Assembly: GCA_022495995.1 (NCBI GenBank)
Contig: JAFEMH010005404.1
Coordinates: 100,149-164,148, forward strand
Origin: Adenophora triphylla var. japonica
Lineage: Eukaryota > Streptophyta > Magnoliopsida > Asterales > Campanulaceae
Reading direction: 5' to 3'
Length of the DNA stretch: 64,000 nucleotides
Shown here: positions 1 through 11,154 of the stretch, one piece after another
How positions within the stretch are numbered: the stretch's first letter is position 1
How the letters are laid out: each line of letters opens with the position of its first letter
The notes under the pieces: model-generated
Database searches by the model: none
What the model was told of the DNA's origin: nothing
What the model saw: only the letters and a program-made list of their open reading frames with translations
Translations under genes and position numbers: made by a program

Positions 1-436
1 CCCAGCCCAGCCCAACCCGAGTTTGCACGCGTAGCATGGCCGCACGCCTAAAGCTGCACGCCCGTGCAAATAATGCCGTATCTGCTGTTGTTTCTTACTT
101 GCTTCGCACGGCCGTGCTCATCACAAGGCATGCCGTGCCAAACTCTTCTTCCAGCCAACACGTTTTTCCTCCTTTTCCTTGGTTCCATTTTATCTCTACT
201 CCAACAAGTTTGCCTGAGAACAAATGTAAGCTAGATTGTAATCCAATAGTCCTCTCCTCCTTCACATGAATAGACACTTTGTTTGTAAGACCTTTTGGTG
301 CTTATTTTCTTTTAGCACTCAAATCATAACACTTGCAATCCTCTAGTGGGACTTTATCTGCTAGTAAAAATATCTAATTGCATGCAATGTTCCTTATAAC
401 ACATGATCCTACTTATAAATCTGATAAAATTCACAG
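1..436. other. Intron of ABHD17-like gene, with GC-rich repeat-like patch
   Basis: This stretch lies directly upstream of the last exon of the hydrolase gene and ends in a splice acceptor (TTCACAG, AG at 435-436). I see no earlier exon of that gene in it. The first 150 bases are GC-rich and unlike the rest: they contain a perfect 12-bp palindrome GCACGGCCGTGC at 106-117 and partial copies of the same words (GCACGC, GCCGTGCC) around it, which suggests a transposon fragment inside the intron. An open frame at 36-269 matches nothing I know. Confidence 0.5.
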
Positions 437-694
437 GGCACAAACGATGAGATAGTTGACTGGTCACATGGGAAGCGGCTATGGGAGCTTGCCAAGGAAA
501 AATATGATCCATTGTGGGTCCAGGGAGGAGGCCATTGTAATCTTGAAACTTTTCCAGAGTACATAAAACATTTGCGCAAGTTTGTAAGCGCAATGGAAAA
601 ACTCTCCTCAAAGCAAAGCAAGCAACGGCTTACAAATACCCCAAGTATACCAGAAGCCAAACACAACAAATGCTTGAGATTCGGAAAAAGATAA
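437..694 (+). CDS. ABHD17-like alpha/beta hydrolase, last exon (partial)
   Basis: This is the C-terminal exon of a plant alpha/beta hydrolase of the ABHD17 (FAM108) type; animal ABHD17 proteins remove palmitate from membrane proteins. The exon follows an acceptor AG at 435-436 and opens in phase 0 with [19 protein letters not shown]. The Asp in the GTxDE loop and the His in GGGHCNLE are the acid and base of the Ser-Asp-His triad. The block [20 protein letters not shown] is highly characteristic of the family. After that a Lys/Ser-rich tail ends LRFGKR, then TAA at 692-694. The nucleophile Ser and the N-terminal half lie upstream of the window. No lesion is visible. Family assignment is strong; the exact paralogue cannot be told. 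Confidence 0.92.
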   Translation, partial: GTNDEIVDWSHGKRLWELAKEKYDPLWVQGGGHCNLETFPEYIKHLRKFVSAMEKLSSKQSKQRLTNTPSIPEAKHNKCLRFGKR

Positions 695-1818
695 CTTTTT
701 CTTCCTTATTTACCCTTTGGAGCATTTGAGAAGTGAGGAGATAAAATTTCTGGGTTTTATGAGCTCGGCCTTCACAGAGACTTTAACATCAAGATTGAAC
801 GTCCAAAGCTTATTTGTCTCCCGGTATGTTTCTCAAATTTCGAGAACTTATCTTGTGAAATATATGTAAATTAAGGCCAAATTAATCTAGATCTTGCCCA
901 CGATGATTCTTGAAATGAACTTCTGTAGCTATATCATTGTTGTTTCGTTCTTAAATGTGACTATTCTGTTGTATTGTCAGAAAACTGAAAAGGGTAGCTG
1001 TGTAATTGATCTGGAATTCACTTGTAATTAACAAAGTCTATGTTCAGTAGATTGTAGAAGTCAACATTTTGAATGAAAGGAAGTATCAAATTTCTGTTTT
1101 CATCTGTCTCTGCATATATGTCCATTTCCGTCTGTTCTTTTATTTATGATCTGCAATGGCTTAATATAATGTCGTTCAGTGCACGTTTATGACCCGAAAA
1201 TGCAAAATACTCCCTTTTTTTTTTTTTTTTTTTTTTTTTGCAAAATGTTCCAACTGTAGTGACAATTGTATTATTTGTGCCTAGCCGGCCCTTTTGTCAA
1301 TTTTCTAGGCTATAATGGTCTGTTACTATTTGTTTATGTTAGTGCAAAAGTCTTTGATTATGTGTGTTGTTATATCCGAAAAAACTAGCAGGCTTGTTTC
1401 TTTCTTCTTGTCAGGGAAGGTACAAGTAGACACCAACTGACATTTTTATAACCTAAAACTAGATTTGGCAAACTAAGTATCAGATCTTATCCTTAAACTT
1501 GACCAGGTCATAACTTGAAAATGCTCATTATCGCCGGCAATATATTATAAATTTAATAAGATGTTATTAACATGGATGACCAATGGAAGGCAAAGTTTAA
1601 TGGTGTATGATTACAACATAAGAGTAAATTGGTTGTCAATTATATGAAACTTTCAGATATTGCAATATTCTGTATCTAACAATATCTATAAACAAAGACA
1701 TGAAAGTTGTGTTTGCAAAGCTACTTTATACAAAAGTGGAACACATTAACTGGGACTTGGAATATAATGTCAAGTAACATTTGGTTAGGTACATTTCATG
1801 ACCTAATGCTCCCTTCAC

Positions 1819-1865
<47 letters not shown>

Positions 1866-2284
1866 TGTCTCTCCCTCTCTCTCTTTCCCTCTCTCTCTCT
1901 CTCTCTCTCTATCTCAGATAAATCATGTTCATGCAGTGGGATAGCTATGCCCACCATTATACAGAGTTTGTTTGTACATACTAGTAGTGACTATTTAACA
2001 CATAGTGGATTTTGATTATGGTATGATTATGATTATGATCATAATCCACTCATAAATGTAGATTTCCCACTACAAAGACTCTTTGACAAATGGAATCTTG
2101 TAATTGTCATCTATAAATAAAAATATCAAGAAATCAACTGCAACATCTATTATGGAACGGTGAAATGCGATTAATTAATGAACATCATAGAATACAAGAA
2201 GATGTTTTATTGCAAAATTATTAATTATGAGTAGTAATAAACATTTGAAATAGAAATACAAGTACCACAAACCATGCGAACTCT
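695..2284. other. Intergenic region with microsatellites
   Basis: Holds the 3' untranslated region of the hydrolase gene (extent unknown), a poly-T run at about 1216-1239 and a long CT microsatellite at about 1822-1910. The open frame at 1707-2015 is just that CT repeat read as Ser-Leu. I see no other gene. Confidence 0.6.
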
Positions 2285-3245
2285 AGGTTATGGTAAAAGG
2301 ATGTATTCTGTGTCCTGCTGATGACACTACTGGCTGAGTAAGTGAAGAAGGATCAAGGCCATGGAGGCTCATACCAGATGATAAGGCTGCATTTGGTAGT
2401 TTTCCAGACCGCGTCAATGCCCAAAATTCATCGATGGGGCCCATGCGGATGTAAGAACAATCCGTACCCTCAAATGTAGCAGCCATGTTAGCTTGCATAA
2501 AGATGATCCGCTTAAGATAAAGTCGATATTTCTGCGCGCGCAAAAAAAAAAAAAAAAAAAAAACTATAATTTGGCATAAATTCTAATTCTTGATGTGACA
2601 AGTGTTTCACTAATGAAGCAAGCACCCAAATATTTGTACCAGAAAATGGCTTGCAACGTTTTCTCTAGTGAGCCCTTCAACATTAATCAAATCAAGAATC
2701 TTTTTGGGTGTGGCTTCTGCAATATTAACATAGATTAATGAAATAAAGGCCAAGTTAGTCCGGGAAATGAAAGGTATATACTCCCTCCATCCCGTACACC
2801 ATTACACTTTGTGTTTGGGCACGAAGATTAAGAAAAAGTGTAAGTGTTTTTGTGTTTGGGCACGAAGATTAAGAAAAAGTGCAAGTGTTCTGAGTGTATG
2901 GAAAATGTAATGGTATGTGGGACACTCAAAATGGACAAAGTGGTGTAATGGTATACGGGATTGAGGGAGTATATCAAAGGAATGATAGCTAATTGCTAAG
3001 GAACTCACTCTCAATGCCCAATTGGTTAACTGCAGTAATAAACTTTGTGTGGAGGTCTACAGACCAAACAACTCGAGGATTGTTTTGGCTAACAGATTCA
3101 GACTTTGGGTCAACTTTCTTTTTACGGATAACATGTTGCCATATATTCCTGAGCTCCTCAAGTTGAACAGGTTTCGCTAAATAATCACAAGCTCCGTGCG
3201 TTATCCCCTTCATCACAAGCTTGGGATCGCTATTTGCAGACAACA
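2285..3245 (-). pseudogene. Type-B response regulator fragment
   Basis: A decayed partial copy of the type-B response regulator at 45.6-50 kb, in opposite orientation. Three exon remnants can be placed by comparison: 3245-3009 (end of receiver, [20 protein letters not shown], joined directly to the GARP/Myb start RVVWSVDLHTKF), 2716-2640 ([20 protein letters not shown]) and 2531-2285 (KYRLYLKR, then a shortened tail). Exons 1 and 2, with the acidic pocket and phospho-acceptor Asp, are missing, as are the Lys-rich linker with the nuclear signal and most of the activation region. The donor after the middle exon has changed flanking bases (TTTCTG before GT instead of CTCCAG). Introns are kept, so this is a DNA-level duplication, not a retrocopy. 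Homology to intron 2 continues to about 3315. Confidence 0.9.
2781..2969. mobile_element. Stowaway-like MITE in pseudogene intron
   Basis: Terminal inverted repeats CTCCCTCCATCCCGTACACC (left) and the matching end GAGGGAG (right), flanked by TA on both sides. It sits in the third intron of the response-regulator fragment at the same site as the MITE in the intact gene. An internal direct repeat of about 40 bp is visible (GTGTTTGGGCACGAAGATTA twice). Confidence 0.85.
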
Positions 3246-3580
3246 CTAGCACCATTTTCATAATAAGTTAATAAATACATTAAGTTTCAAATGTGGAGAA
3301 AAAAATGTATATTTATTATAGATGAGTTTTCCTGAAAGACTTGAGGAAGGTAATTGGCTTACAAATTGAATGACAATTTCATTTTATTCCGTGCCAATCA
3401 AACGGAGGGGTTTGATCAGTTTTTTTCCATTTCAATTCCTTCAGAAATTCAATTTCATTGACCATTTCATTTCTTCACTTTTTTTCCATCGAACCAAACG
3501 CCCCTAATTATGTCAACAAAGGGACTTTTGAATGACAATTTTGTCCTCCAGCCGCCAGTGCATGTGACATTTACAAAGTA

Positions 3581-3876
3581 CTCCCTCCGTCCCAGCAAGA
3601 GTCACCCTTTTAGGGGTGGCACGCAAATTAAGGAAAAAAGTGGGAAGAAAAAATGTTGTGAGTGTAATTTGAAAATAGGAGAGAGAATTAGTGGAGAAAA
3701 TAGTGAATTTAAAAGGTGTTGTGAGTGTAATTTGAAAAGAGGAGAGAGAATTAGTGGAGGGAATAGTTAGTGGGATAATAGAATATTAATAAAACATTTC
3801 CTTTTTAGAAAATGTGATGCTTCAAACGGGATGTCATTTTGGGTAAAAAGTGACACTTGGGTTGGGATGGAGGGAG
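3581..3876. mobile_element. Stowaway-like MITE with internal duplication
   Basis: Ends CTCCCTCCGTCCC and GGGATGGAGGGAG, flanked by TA. The middle contains an imperfect direct repeat of about 60 bp (GTTGTGAGTGTAATTTGAAA occurs twice), so the element has grown internally. Confidence 0.85.
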
Positions 3877-4100
3877 TACAATATTTGTTTCTTGTGAAAT
3901 GGGAGTGATTGAAAATGTCAAGAAATGCAGAGTTGCTTAATTATGTCAACATTGATTTGATTATCTAACCATTTTGATTTTTGTAAGAACTACCAGTACT
4001 CCTGACCCGTGCAAATGGGACAATATTAAAAGATAAACAATATTAAAAGTATTCAATGTCTCAAAATTTTAAATATCTCAACATTCATGAAAATAGAATA

Positions 4101-4403
4101 GCAAACAATCATAAACTATAAATTGATATTGCCTAAGTTTATTCTTAACTCTTGCATCAACTTGAAAGTATATGAAAATTCAAATGTTAGATTGAAGTAT
4201 CAAACTGAAAATGTGAAAGAATCTAAATGTGCACAAATAATAACAAATAGATTAGCAAACAATCACAAACTACAAACATATATTGCCTAAGTTTATCCTT
4301 AACTCTTGCATCAACTTGAAAGTAAATGAAAATTCAAATGTTAGATTGAAATATCAAACTAAAAATGTGAAAGAACCTAAAAGTGCACAAATAACAACAA
4401 ATG
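4101..4403. repeat. Tandem duplication, unit about 150 bp
   Basis: Two head-to-tail copies, 4101-4254 and 4255-4403, both starting GCAAACAATC and running through the shared phrases CTTGCATCAACTTGAAAGTA and TTCAAATGTTAGATTGAA, with scattered substitutions. It is in the part of Helitron B close to its proposed 3' end. Confidence 0.85.
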
Positions 4404-4806
4404 TTCAAATTTATGGTATTTACCATAAGGGTTGAAAATTGGTTCACAGTTTTTGAAGTTGCAAATATGAATTTCTCCATAAACCGTTCACACATCACTC
4501 TCCAATTCCACATACATATCAATCTTGAACTTTAACATAACTCAATTATGATTGAAACAGAATTGTGCCAGAAACAAAGTACTATAAGCAATCACAAAAT
4601 TACATCAAAGGCCCATATCCTCACCATTCCCTTTCCACGAGACTTTCTCCACTTTGCTCCCGTTACAAAATAACAAAACCATGCAAGTAAAGGAATCATC
4701 CCACATATCTTCATACATCAACTGTGGTGGAGTCATTTGTGAATTAGTTGGAGCTTCAGTATCTTGCGAATCTTCTATCGAACACGGGGAAGCCTTTTTA
4801 AAACAT
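4340..4806 (-). other. Unrecognised coding-like fragments
   Basis: On the minus strand 4806-4610 has an open frame of about 60 codons with balanced, non-AT-biased composition (it includes MYEDMWDDSFTCMVLLFCNG) ending in TGA. Further down, 4522-4430 has another short open stretch (MICMWNWRVMCERFMEKFIF) that meets a possible GTAAAT donor. I recognise neither. They could be host gene pieces captured by Helitron B, or chance frames. Confidence 0.25.
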
Positions 4807-5652
4807 GCATTAGATCAATATATACATATATATATAGTTATATATAAATGTGTCATGTTATCGATATTAGGTCCCGCCATTTAATTAGTTAGTTATCCAT
4901 CCCATTATAAATCTCTTAAATTTATTTTTTTAGTTAATTTAATTGAAATTTAACAAAAAAAATTACTAAAATTCATTTATTCATAAAGTTTTAAATATTA
5001 TTATTAATACAACAATATATTAAATTTTATAAAAATTATTTAATATGAAACAGCTGAAGTATACTGATATCACGAAAAATACAAAGAGATTGTGATTGAT
5101 AGATTCAGGAATAATTTTAGAAACCGGTTAATGAGAGTCGTTGGATTAAAGCATTGATAATTAATCTTACAGTTAGAATTGAAGAAGAAAATAAATTATC
5201 AAATGGCAGCCCTTGGATCATAGCGGTTATGGATCGATATCAACCGCTTTTTGTGTAAAGTCAATAGGCGGTTATGAACTGAGGTATTGTAAGTGGGTAG
5301 GAGAGAGAAAATGAGATAGAAAATAGTAAGACGATAGTCGTTATGAGTATTACAAATGAGTCTCATTAATAAATAAATATTATATATTTTCGTTCATAAA
5401 AAATGAGACTTATCAATAAGACACTCTAGATGACAAAGTGGGTAAGATTATTTGGAATAGAAGTAGATGGAGTATTGCATTAAATTAAGGTCAACATATG
5501 CATTTTGGCTAACGGGAGTTAGTCATGAAACTAACTCCGGATAATATGTCATGTGAAATGATCAAATTGTCCCTTAAAAAAAGATGTCCATGATATATGA
5601 CTTGAAAATATAACATCATTTTTTTATTTGCAACAGATTATAAAAACAAATA

Positions 5653-5910
5653 CTCCCTCCGTCTCGAAAAATTTAGATCACTTTGACTTTAATAGTCAAC
5701 TCAATCGAATTTTGACCATAATTTTATGAAAATTTAGATATTTTTATGCAATTACAAAAATTGTTATTGTTTCACCATTAAAAATACTATCAATAACAAT
5801 TTTTAGAATTTCATGGAAATATCTATATTTTTCTATAAAATTATTCATATTTTTTTATAAAAATATGTCAAAATTTGATTGAGTTGATTCTGCGAAATAA
5901 AGGGAGCGAT
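5653..5910. mobile_element. Degenerate Stowaway-like MITE
   Basis: Left end TA-CTCCCTCCGTCTCG is clear. The right end AAAGGGAGCGATCG is decayed. Interior halves are inverted relative to each other (TTTATGAAAATTTAGATAT near 5725 against ATATTTTTTTATAAA near 5850), as in foldback MITEs. Confidence 0.6.
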
Positions 5911-6112
5911 CGGATCTACACACTTTAATTTGTAAAAATTATATTACAAAAGTAACAAAAATCCATGTCAGTTAAATTGTAAATTGAGAGAAAGTCAGAC
6001 AGTCACAACCAGACCACTTGCTTGTTTTCTTTCCATTTACATTTGAATTGAAAATCTGTGTACACGTCAATTTCCAAATAATAGTTATGTATACTATTAC
6101 TACATTATTATA

Positions 6113-6340
6113 CTCCCGTATCGTCCCACGTGAATGAAAATTTTAGTCAAATTAATATAACTTTGATCAATAATTTAAATAAAAAATAGTGATTCTAATA
6201 AAAATTTAATTTTTTTATTATAACACAATTAATAATATTTTCAATAATGATTTTTAGATTTTTATAAAAATTATTATTTTCTATTTAAATTAATAGTTAA
6301 AATTATTGCAATTTGACTAAAAGTCTCGTGATGGAGGGAG
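6113..6340. mobile_element. MITE split at its right tip by the MULE
   Basis: Left end TA-CTCCCGTATCGTCCCAC at 6111-6129. Right end GTGATGGAGGGAG at 6328-6340 lacks the expected TA next to it. The same last ten bases (ATGGAGGGAG) reappear at 14426-14435, followed there by TA. The MITE is therefore complete once the 8.1-kb insertion is removed. Confidence 0.85.
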
Positions 6341-6575
6341 GATTTTTTTCTCAAATAATACTGTTTAGAAATTTTATTTTCCAAAATGACTTACTGTTCA
6401 AACTTTTGCCCAAAGTGTCCCACTTTTTGAAACTCGCTACACCGTGTAGCGAGTTTGACTTGGACAGGTCAAACTCGCTACACGGTGTAGCGAGTTTCAT
6501 GTAATTAAGTTTGCCAGTTTGATCATTAATTAGGGCAATTAATTAAGCAAAACTCACTACACGGTGTAGCGAGTT
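6341..6575 (+). repeat. MULE left terminal inverted repeat
   Basis: Matches the reverse complement of 14189-14425 from the first base (GATTTTTTTCTCAAATAATA here, GATTTTTTATCTCAAATAAT there). It holds three copies of the 25-bp palindrome, at 6431-6455, 6472-6496 and 6551-6575. The first two are separated by a short inverted spacer (GACTTGGACAGGTC). Confidence 0.93.
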
Positions 6576-7931
6576 ATTAAAAATCCAAAACTCTTCCAGT
6601 TTACAGTCTTCATAAAAAAAAAAAAAAATCCTAAGTTTTCTTTCTAAGTTCAGCCGCCCCAAGCAAGAAGAAGAAGAAGAAACAAACCAATAAGAAGAAG
6701 AAGAAACAAGGGTTGATTTTGCCATTCAAATTCAAAATTTTATAATTGTAAGTTTATATTCTTGTATTTTACTTTATTTTGTTTTGAATTTAGCTTTGAT
6801 TTTATTATTTATTTACTTGCAATTTAGATTTTTTTTTTTTGATGACATCGGTTATTAATTCCTATAATAAATATATACGATGCATTTTATATATTGCATA
6901 TAAATAATTCAAATGTTTTAGCATGATTGGAGAAAAAATAGAAGAAAATTAAACCTTACAAAAATAAATAAATAATAATAATAATTATAGTTGTATTGGA
7001 TAAGCAAATATTGTAGTGTTAATAATATTTCTAAGTGAAATTGTGTCAAGTAAATGATTAAGTTATCAAAATTTTAAGAATATAGTGGATAATTATTTAT
7101 TGTAGTGACATTAGCCCTTTCCTAATATAATATATAGATGAAACTTAAACATCTTCAAAATGTCTATTGAATGAAAAATATATAGACATCCAATTTTAGG
7201 TGAATGGAGATTATTTTTTTGTTTATATGCACGAATTTATGAAAACTTAAATTAAAATTTTGAAAATATGTTTATACACATAAATTTCTAGAAATATTAT
7301 TTGATACACAATAAAAATGCTATCAATAACAAATTATAAAATGTAATGACATTAGTTCTTAGAATATTAATTAAAATTCATCATATTATCATAGTTTAAT
7401 CAAAGTGAATATAATTAATGTTTTATTGTTGAGATGATTGTAAATCATTTTTATGCATTGAGATCGACTATAATAATTTTGAATATATTAAATTTTATTT
7501 ATGATAGTTTAATTAGATACAAAGATAATACAATTTGAACCCATTAATAAATTTTATCTGGATTAACATGAGTTGATAAAATGATCCTTACATTATTAAT
7601 TATTCAAATAAAAAAAGAATAATACAAATTAAGATCTTATGATTAAAATATCCCCAAACTTGATTAATTAATTGAGATAAAATGGTTTTTCAAAACCGCA
7701 TGAGGATTACTCTCTAAGTATTACTTAGTATATAGGCTGAAAATCAAGACCTTTCCCACAGGCACTTCTTGGAAGTGTGGGATAACTTTGGATTACAATG
7801 CCACGTACTAGTAATTACACTTTTGTATTCTCTTATTTATTTTCTTGCCACGTAGAACAATAACCACGTACCTATAAAGTATTTAGGAAATAATGATTAT
7901 TAATTACCAACTTTGATATTGAAATAAATAG
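6576..7931. other. AT-rich MULE interior upstream of the mobile-domain gene
   Basis: No open frame of note. AAG-repeat patches at about 6667-6710, then very AT-rich sequence. This must hold the promoter of the downstream gene, but I cannot pick a specific TATA box among many AT words. Confidence 0.5.
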
Positions 7932-10226
7932 ATGGATGCCTTCATTGATCCTGGGCCTATCGATGCCTCTGTTCTGACTCAGCATGAGAACCATAGAGCT
8001 CGGTTTATTTGGATCGGGCAGGAGGTTGCTAGTCCCCTGACTTTTCGTTGTGGTGCCTCCTTGCCGACCGGATTAGATCCTAGGATATTGTCCAGACTGG
8101 CGAAGTGCGGCTTTAGTGGAGTTCACTACATAGGGATAGTTCAGTATGATTATGGGTTGCTGGAGGCTTTGATCGAGAGATGGCGTCCGGAGACCCATAC
8201 ATTCCACCTCCCGGTTGGTGAGATGACGATCACCCTAGAGGATATCGGCATGATTTTCGGGTTGCCGATTGATGGGGATCTTTATTGCGTCTTTGGTTCC
8301 CAACGCATTTTGACTGGCGGGGTGTCTGTCATCAGTTTTTAGGGGCTGTCCCTGATCCCGGAGATATAGATGGGAGTAGTCTGAAGCTCAGGTGGATTAC
8401 GACCCATTTCCCACACTTCGATGACCTCGCCGATGATACTGCTCTAGAGATTGTGGATAGGTACGTACGGGCATATATTATGCTCGCCTTGGGTTCTACG
8501 GTCATGCCTGATCGTACGAACAACAAGGTTAAGTTGTGTTATCTCCCTCTTCTTGCGGATGTTTCCAGGGTCAGCCAGTACAGTTGGGGGAGTGCGTCGC
8601 TCGCTTTCCTATATCGAGAGTTGTGTAGTGCGACTAACCCTCAGACGAGACAGTGCGGAGGATTTTTCAACGTTCTACAGGTATGTTTATCTCATTTTAA
8701 TGTTCATTATATTGTTGTTTTTAAGTTTGATTTCAAATTAGCGGCATTATTTATAGTATTTGATATATATTTAATTGATATAGATTTGGGCTTGGGAGCG
8801 GTTGAGATGTGTGCAACCGCATATCCGTAGTCAATTCAGAGATCCGGACTACGTGCTCATGCCCCTCGGATGCAGGTATACATATATCATACGTTATTTT
8901 CTCGTCGTTATTGTTTTTTTTTTTAACTATTTCTTATAATTATTCTGTTTATGAAATTTCAGCTGGACCCAGGCATCACTGAATCTAATGGAGGTTACTG
9001 CACATAACCTGCGAGGCTATCGGGATCAGCTGGCGCAGCTAACCGATGATCAAGTTGTGTGGCAGCCTTATGCAGGGAGATACGCTCCGCCCTACTGCAC
9101 TTAGGGTGAGTACGTATGGTTGGCGAAGGTCCCTCTCGTATGCTTTGAGAGGATCGAGTGGAATCTGCCGGATCGCGTTATAAGGCAGTTTGGCCTGATG
9201 CAAGGGGTCCCAGAATCGTGCAACACTAGCCCGGAGTTGCACAGTTCTGATTGGAGGGGAAACAATACCGTGATTTGGAGCGTCCGCCATCAACAACATA
9301 TTGCACGCTGGGAACAGCGGCACCAATATCTGGTTTCCGGGGTCTACGACATTCACGATATGCGTTACACTGAGCCATATATGATATGGTATCGGAGCAT
9401 AACGTGTATGTTTGTGCAGAACCTCACTCATATAGAGGAGGTTGGATACCGGTCGGCTGCCCCTGCGTTAGAGCTTATGGTAAGTTTTTACATTTTTCAA
9501 GTTATTATTTCTAGTTTTTTTTAACAAAACATCAATTATTAACTTATGTCTCTCGTACTTATATATATTTTTGATATAAAAACAGGTGCAGACCCTTCAG
9601 CGCTTGCATGTCGACAATGAGATGGAGGAGCATCCCAGACAAGCTTCATTGCGGGCGACTATTACACACGGGTTCACGGGAGTTAGGGAGCTCCAACGCC
9701 TTCAGTCTGCTGCACCTCCCCCACCGGTAGATCGCGCACAAGAGGTAGAACAACCTCGACAGCGTCGGGTTAGACTTCGTGGACAAGCACAACCACCACC
9801 CCAAATGGACTTGCATGACGAGCCAGAGGCCGACCCCGAGCCTGAGCCTCAAGCGCAGACCCAGACCCAGGATGATGGACAATATGAATGGCAGTCACAG
9901 TCACAGTGGGGGGATGGGGAAGTGGGGGTGGCTGGGGGAGTGGGAGTGGGGGTGGTTGGGGGAGTGGGAGTGGGGGTGGCTGGGGGAGTAGGAGTGGGAG
10001 TGCCCAGACAGACCCTTTCCCTGGATCATCCACTATGGGCTTCGGACTATATACGAGTGGAAGTGGCTTTAGGGCTCCTTCTTCTACATCACAAGCAGGG
10101 CTCCGCACCTTCTCCGATCCGACTGAGACTACCCCTGCTCAACGGGAGGAAGAGATGATTAGAAGAGGGTCTCGACAGCGGAATCCGATGAGTAAGTACA
10201 CCCCGTCTTTCTACGATAGGAGGTAG
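7932..10226 (+). pseudogene. Plant mobile domain (PMD/MAIN-like) gene, carried by the MULE
   Basis: Relative of the MAIN/MAIL1 plant mobile domain proteins, a domain shared between transposons and host genes that act in silencing and genome stability in Arabidopsis. Proposed exons: 7932-8680, 8784-8875, 8963-9479, 9586-10226, with GT..AG introns. Visible hallmarks: LPVGEMTITLEDIGMIFGLP, then NNKVKLCYLPLLADV, YSWGSASLAFLYRELC, IWAWERL, and WNLPDRVIRQFGL. A Gly/Trp/Ser-rich repeat and a tail ending SKYTPSFYDRR follow. Lesions: a frame change at about 8275-8310, an in-frame TAG at 9102-9104 (where YCT runs straight on to GEYVWLAK), and a frame change in the G-rich run at about 9905-9930. All three are single-step changes, two near homopolymers or repeats, so recent decay or sequence error are both possible. 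It starts at the ATG that gives the usual N-terminal length. Confidence 0.88.
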
Positions 10227-10565
10227 CGAGTTAACTTTTTTTTATTAGGATGTAATGAAACTTTGTAGTATTAGTTCAATTTTTATTTGGATATTTGCAT
10301 TTTATTTTGTTTTACACTTTCTACACATTTATGTAGATGTATAGGTGTGTTTTATGGTATTTTGTTTGGATATGGGATTTTGGATATGGAATGTTTGGTT
10401 TGAATGTTTGCAGCATATTGTTTGTTGTTTGCAGCATGTTATTTGGTTTGGTTTTGGTTTTGGTTTGGTTTGGTTGATTTGTTTGCAGTAGGTGATTATG
10501 TTTTGATTTGGTTGTTTGCAGGTGGCTGCTGAAGATTGTTGCTGCTGTGGAATGAAGTTCAAGTG

Positions 10566-10650
10566 AACTCACTACATGGTGTGGCGATTTCACTAAACTC
10601 GCTACACGGTGTAGCGAGTTTAGTGAAATCGCTACACGGTGTAGCGAGTT
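10566..10650. repeat. Three 25-bp palindromes, internal array 1
   Basis: Copies at 10566-10590 (degenerate), 10596-10620 (perfect) and 10626-10650 (one arm altered), spaced 30 bp start to start, about 340 bp after the mobile-domain gene stop. Arms are AACTCGCTACAC and its reverse complement around one C or G. GC-rich words GGGCGACCG and GGGCGGCCGC follow at 10683-10723. Confidence 0.95.
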
Positions 10651-11154
10651 CACTTGAACTTATTTTTTGGCCATTGAGTTAGGGCGACCGACAAACTTGG
10701 CCGAAGAGTTTGGGCGGCCGCACTAACTCCCCTGGCCTAGCCTAACAAACTAAAACTTAAAACTTAACTGGAAAACTAATTATTTTTTTCTTAATTGACT
10801 TTTCTAACGAATTTCGTCAATTATAATTTTTAAATATTCATTAAAATAACTAAAGTAATTTTTTAAAATTGGTTAAAATTCAATTATAATTTTTAAATAT
10901 TCATAAAAATAACCAAAGTAGTTTTTGAAAATTGGTTAAAATTCAATCAAAAATCAAAATTAAAACTACAACGGATAAAACTGAAATAGGAACTAACTTT
11001 TATTTTGCCCTTCATAAACTTTTATATTGAAAAATTCAACTCAAATATAAATTACATTTAACTTTTCAAGTTTAATGAAAATTACATAAAATGAAACTGC
11101 AACTGAAATTGAATCCAATTCAAACCAAACATAAATTACATGAAAAACATTCTG
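10651..11154. other. Non-coding MULE spacer
   Basis: Contains GGGCGACCG/GGGCGGCCGC words, then AT-rich sequence with a short direct repeat (AATTATAATTTTTAAATATTCAT twice within 80 bp, at about 10820 and 10875). No gene seen. Confidence 0.6.

Noticed and set aside
1707..2015. Open frame of 102 codons on the plus strand
   Set aside because: Its central part is the CT microsatellite read as Ser-Leu repeats; no homology or gene structure.
3510..3770. Plus-strand open frame with CCECNLK repeats
   Set aside because: It is the interior of a MITE with a duplicated segment; the Cys repeats come from the DNA repeat.
9888..9991. Overlapping Gly/Trp-rich frames around 9.9 kb as separate genes
   Set aside because: They are alternate frames of the G-rich repeat in the last exon of the mobile-domain gene.
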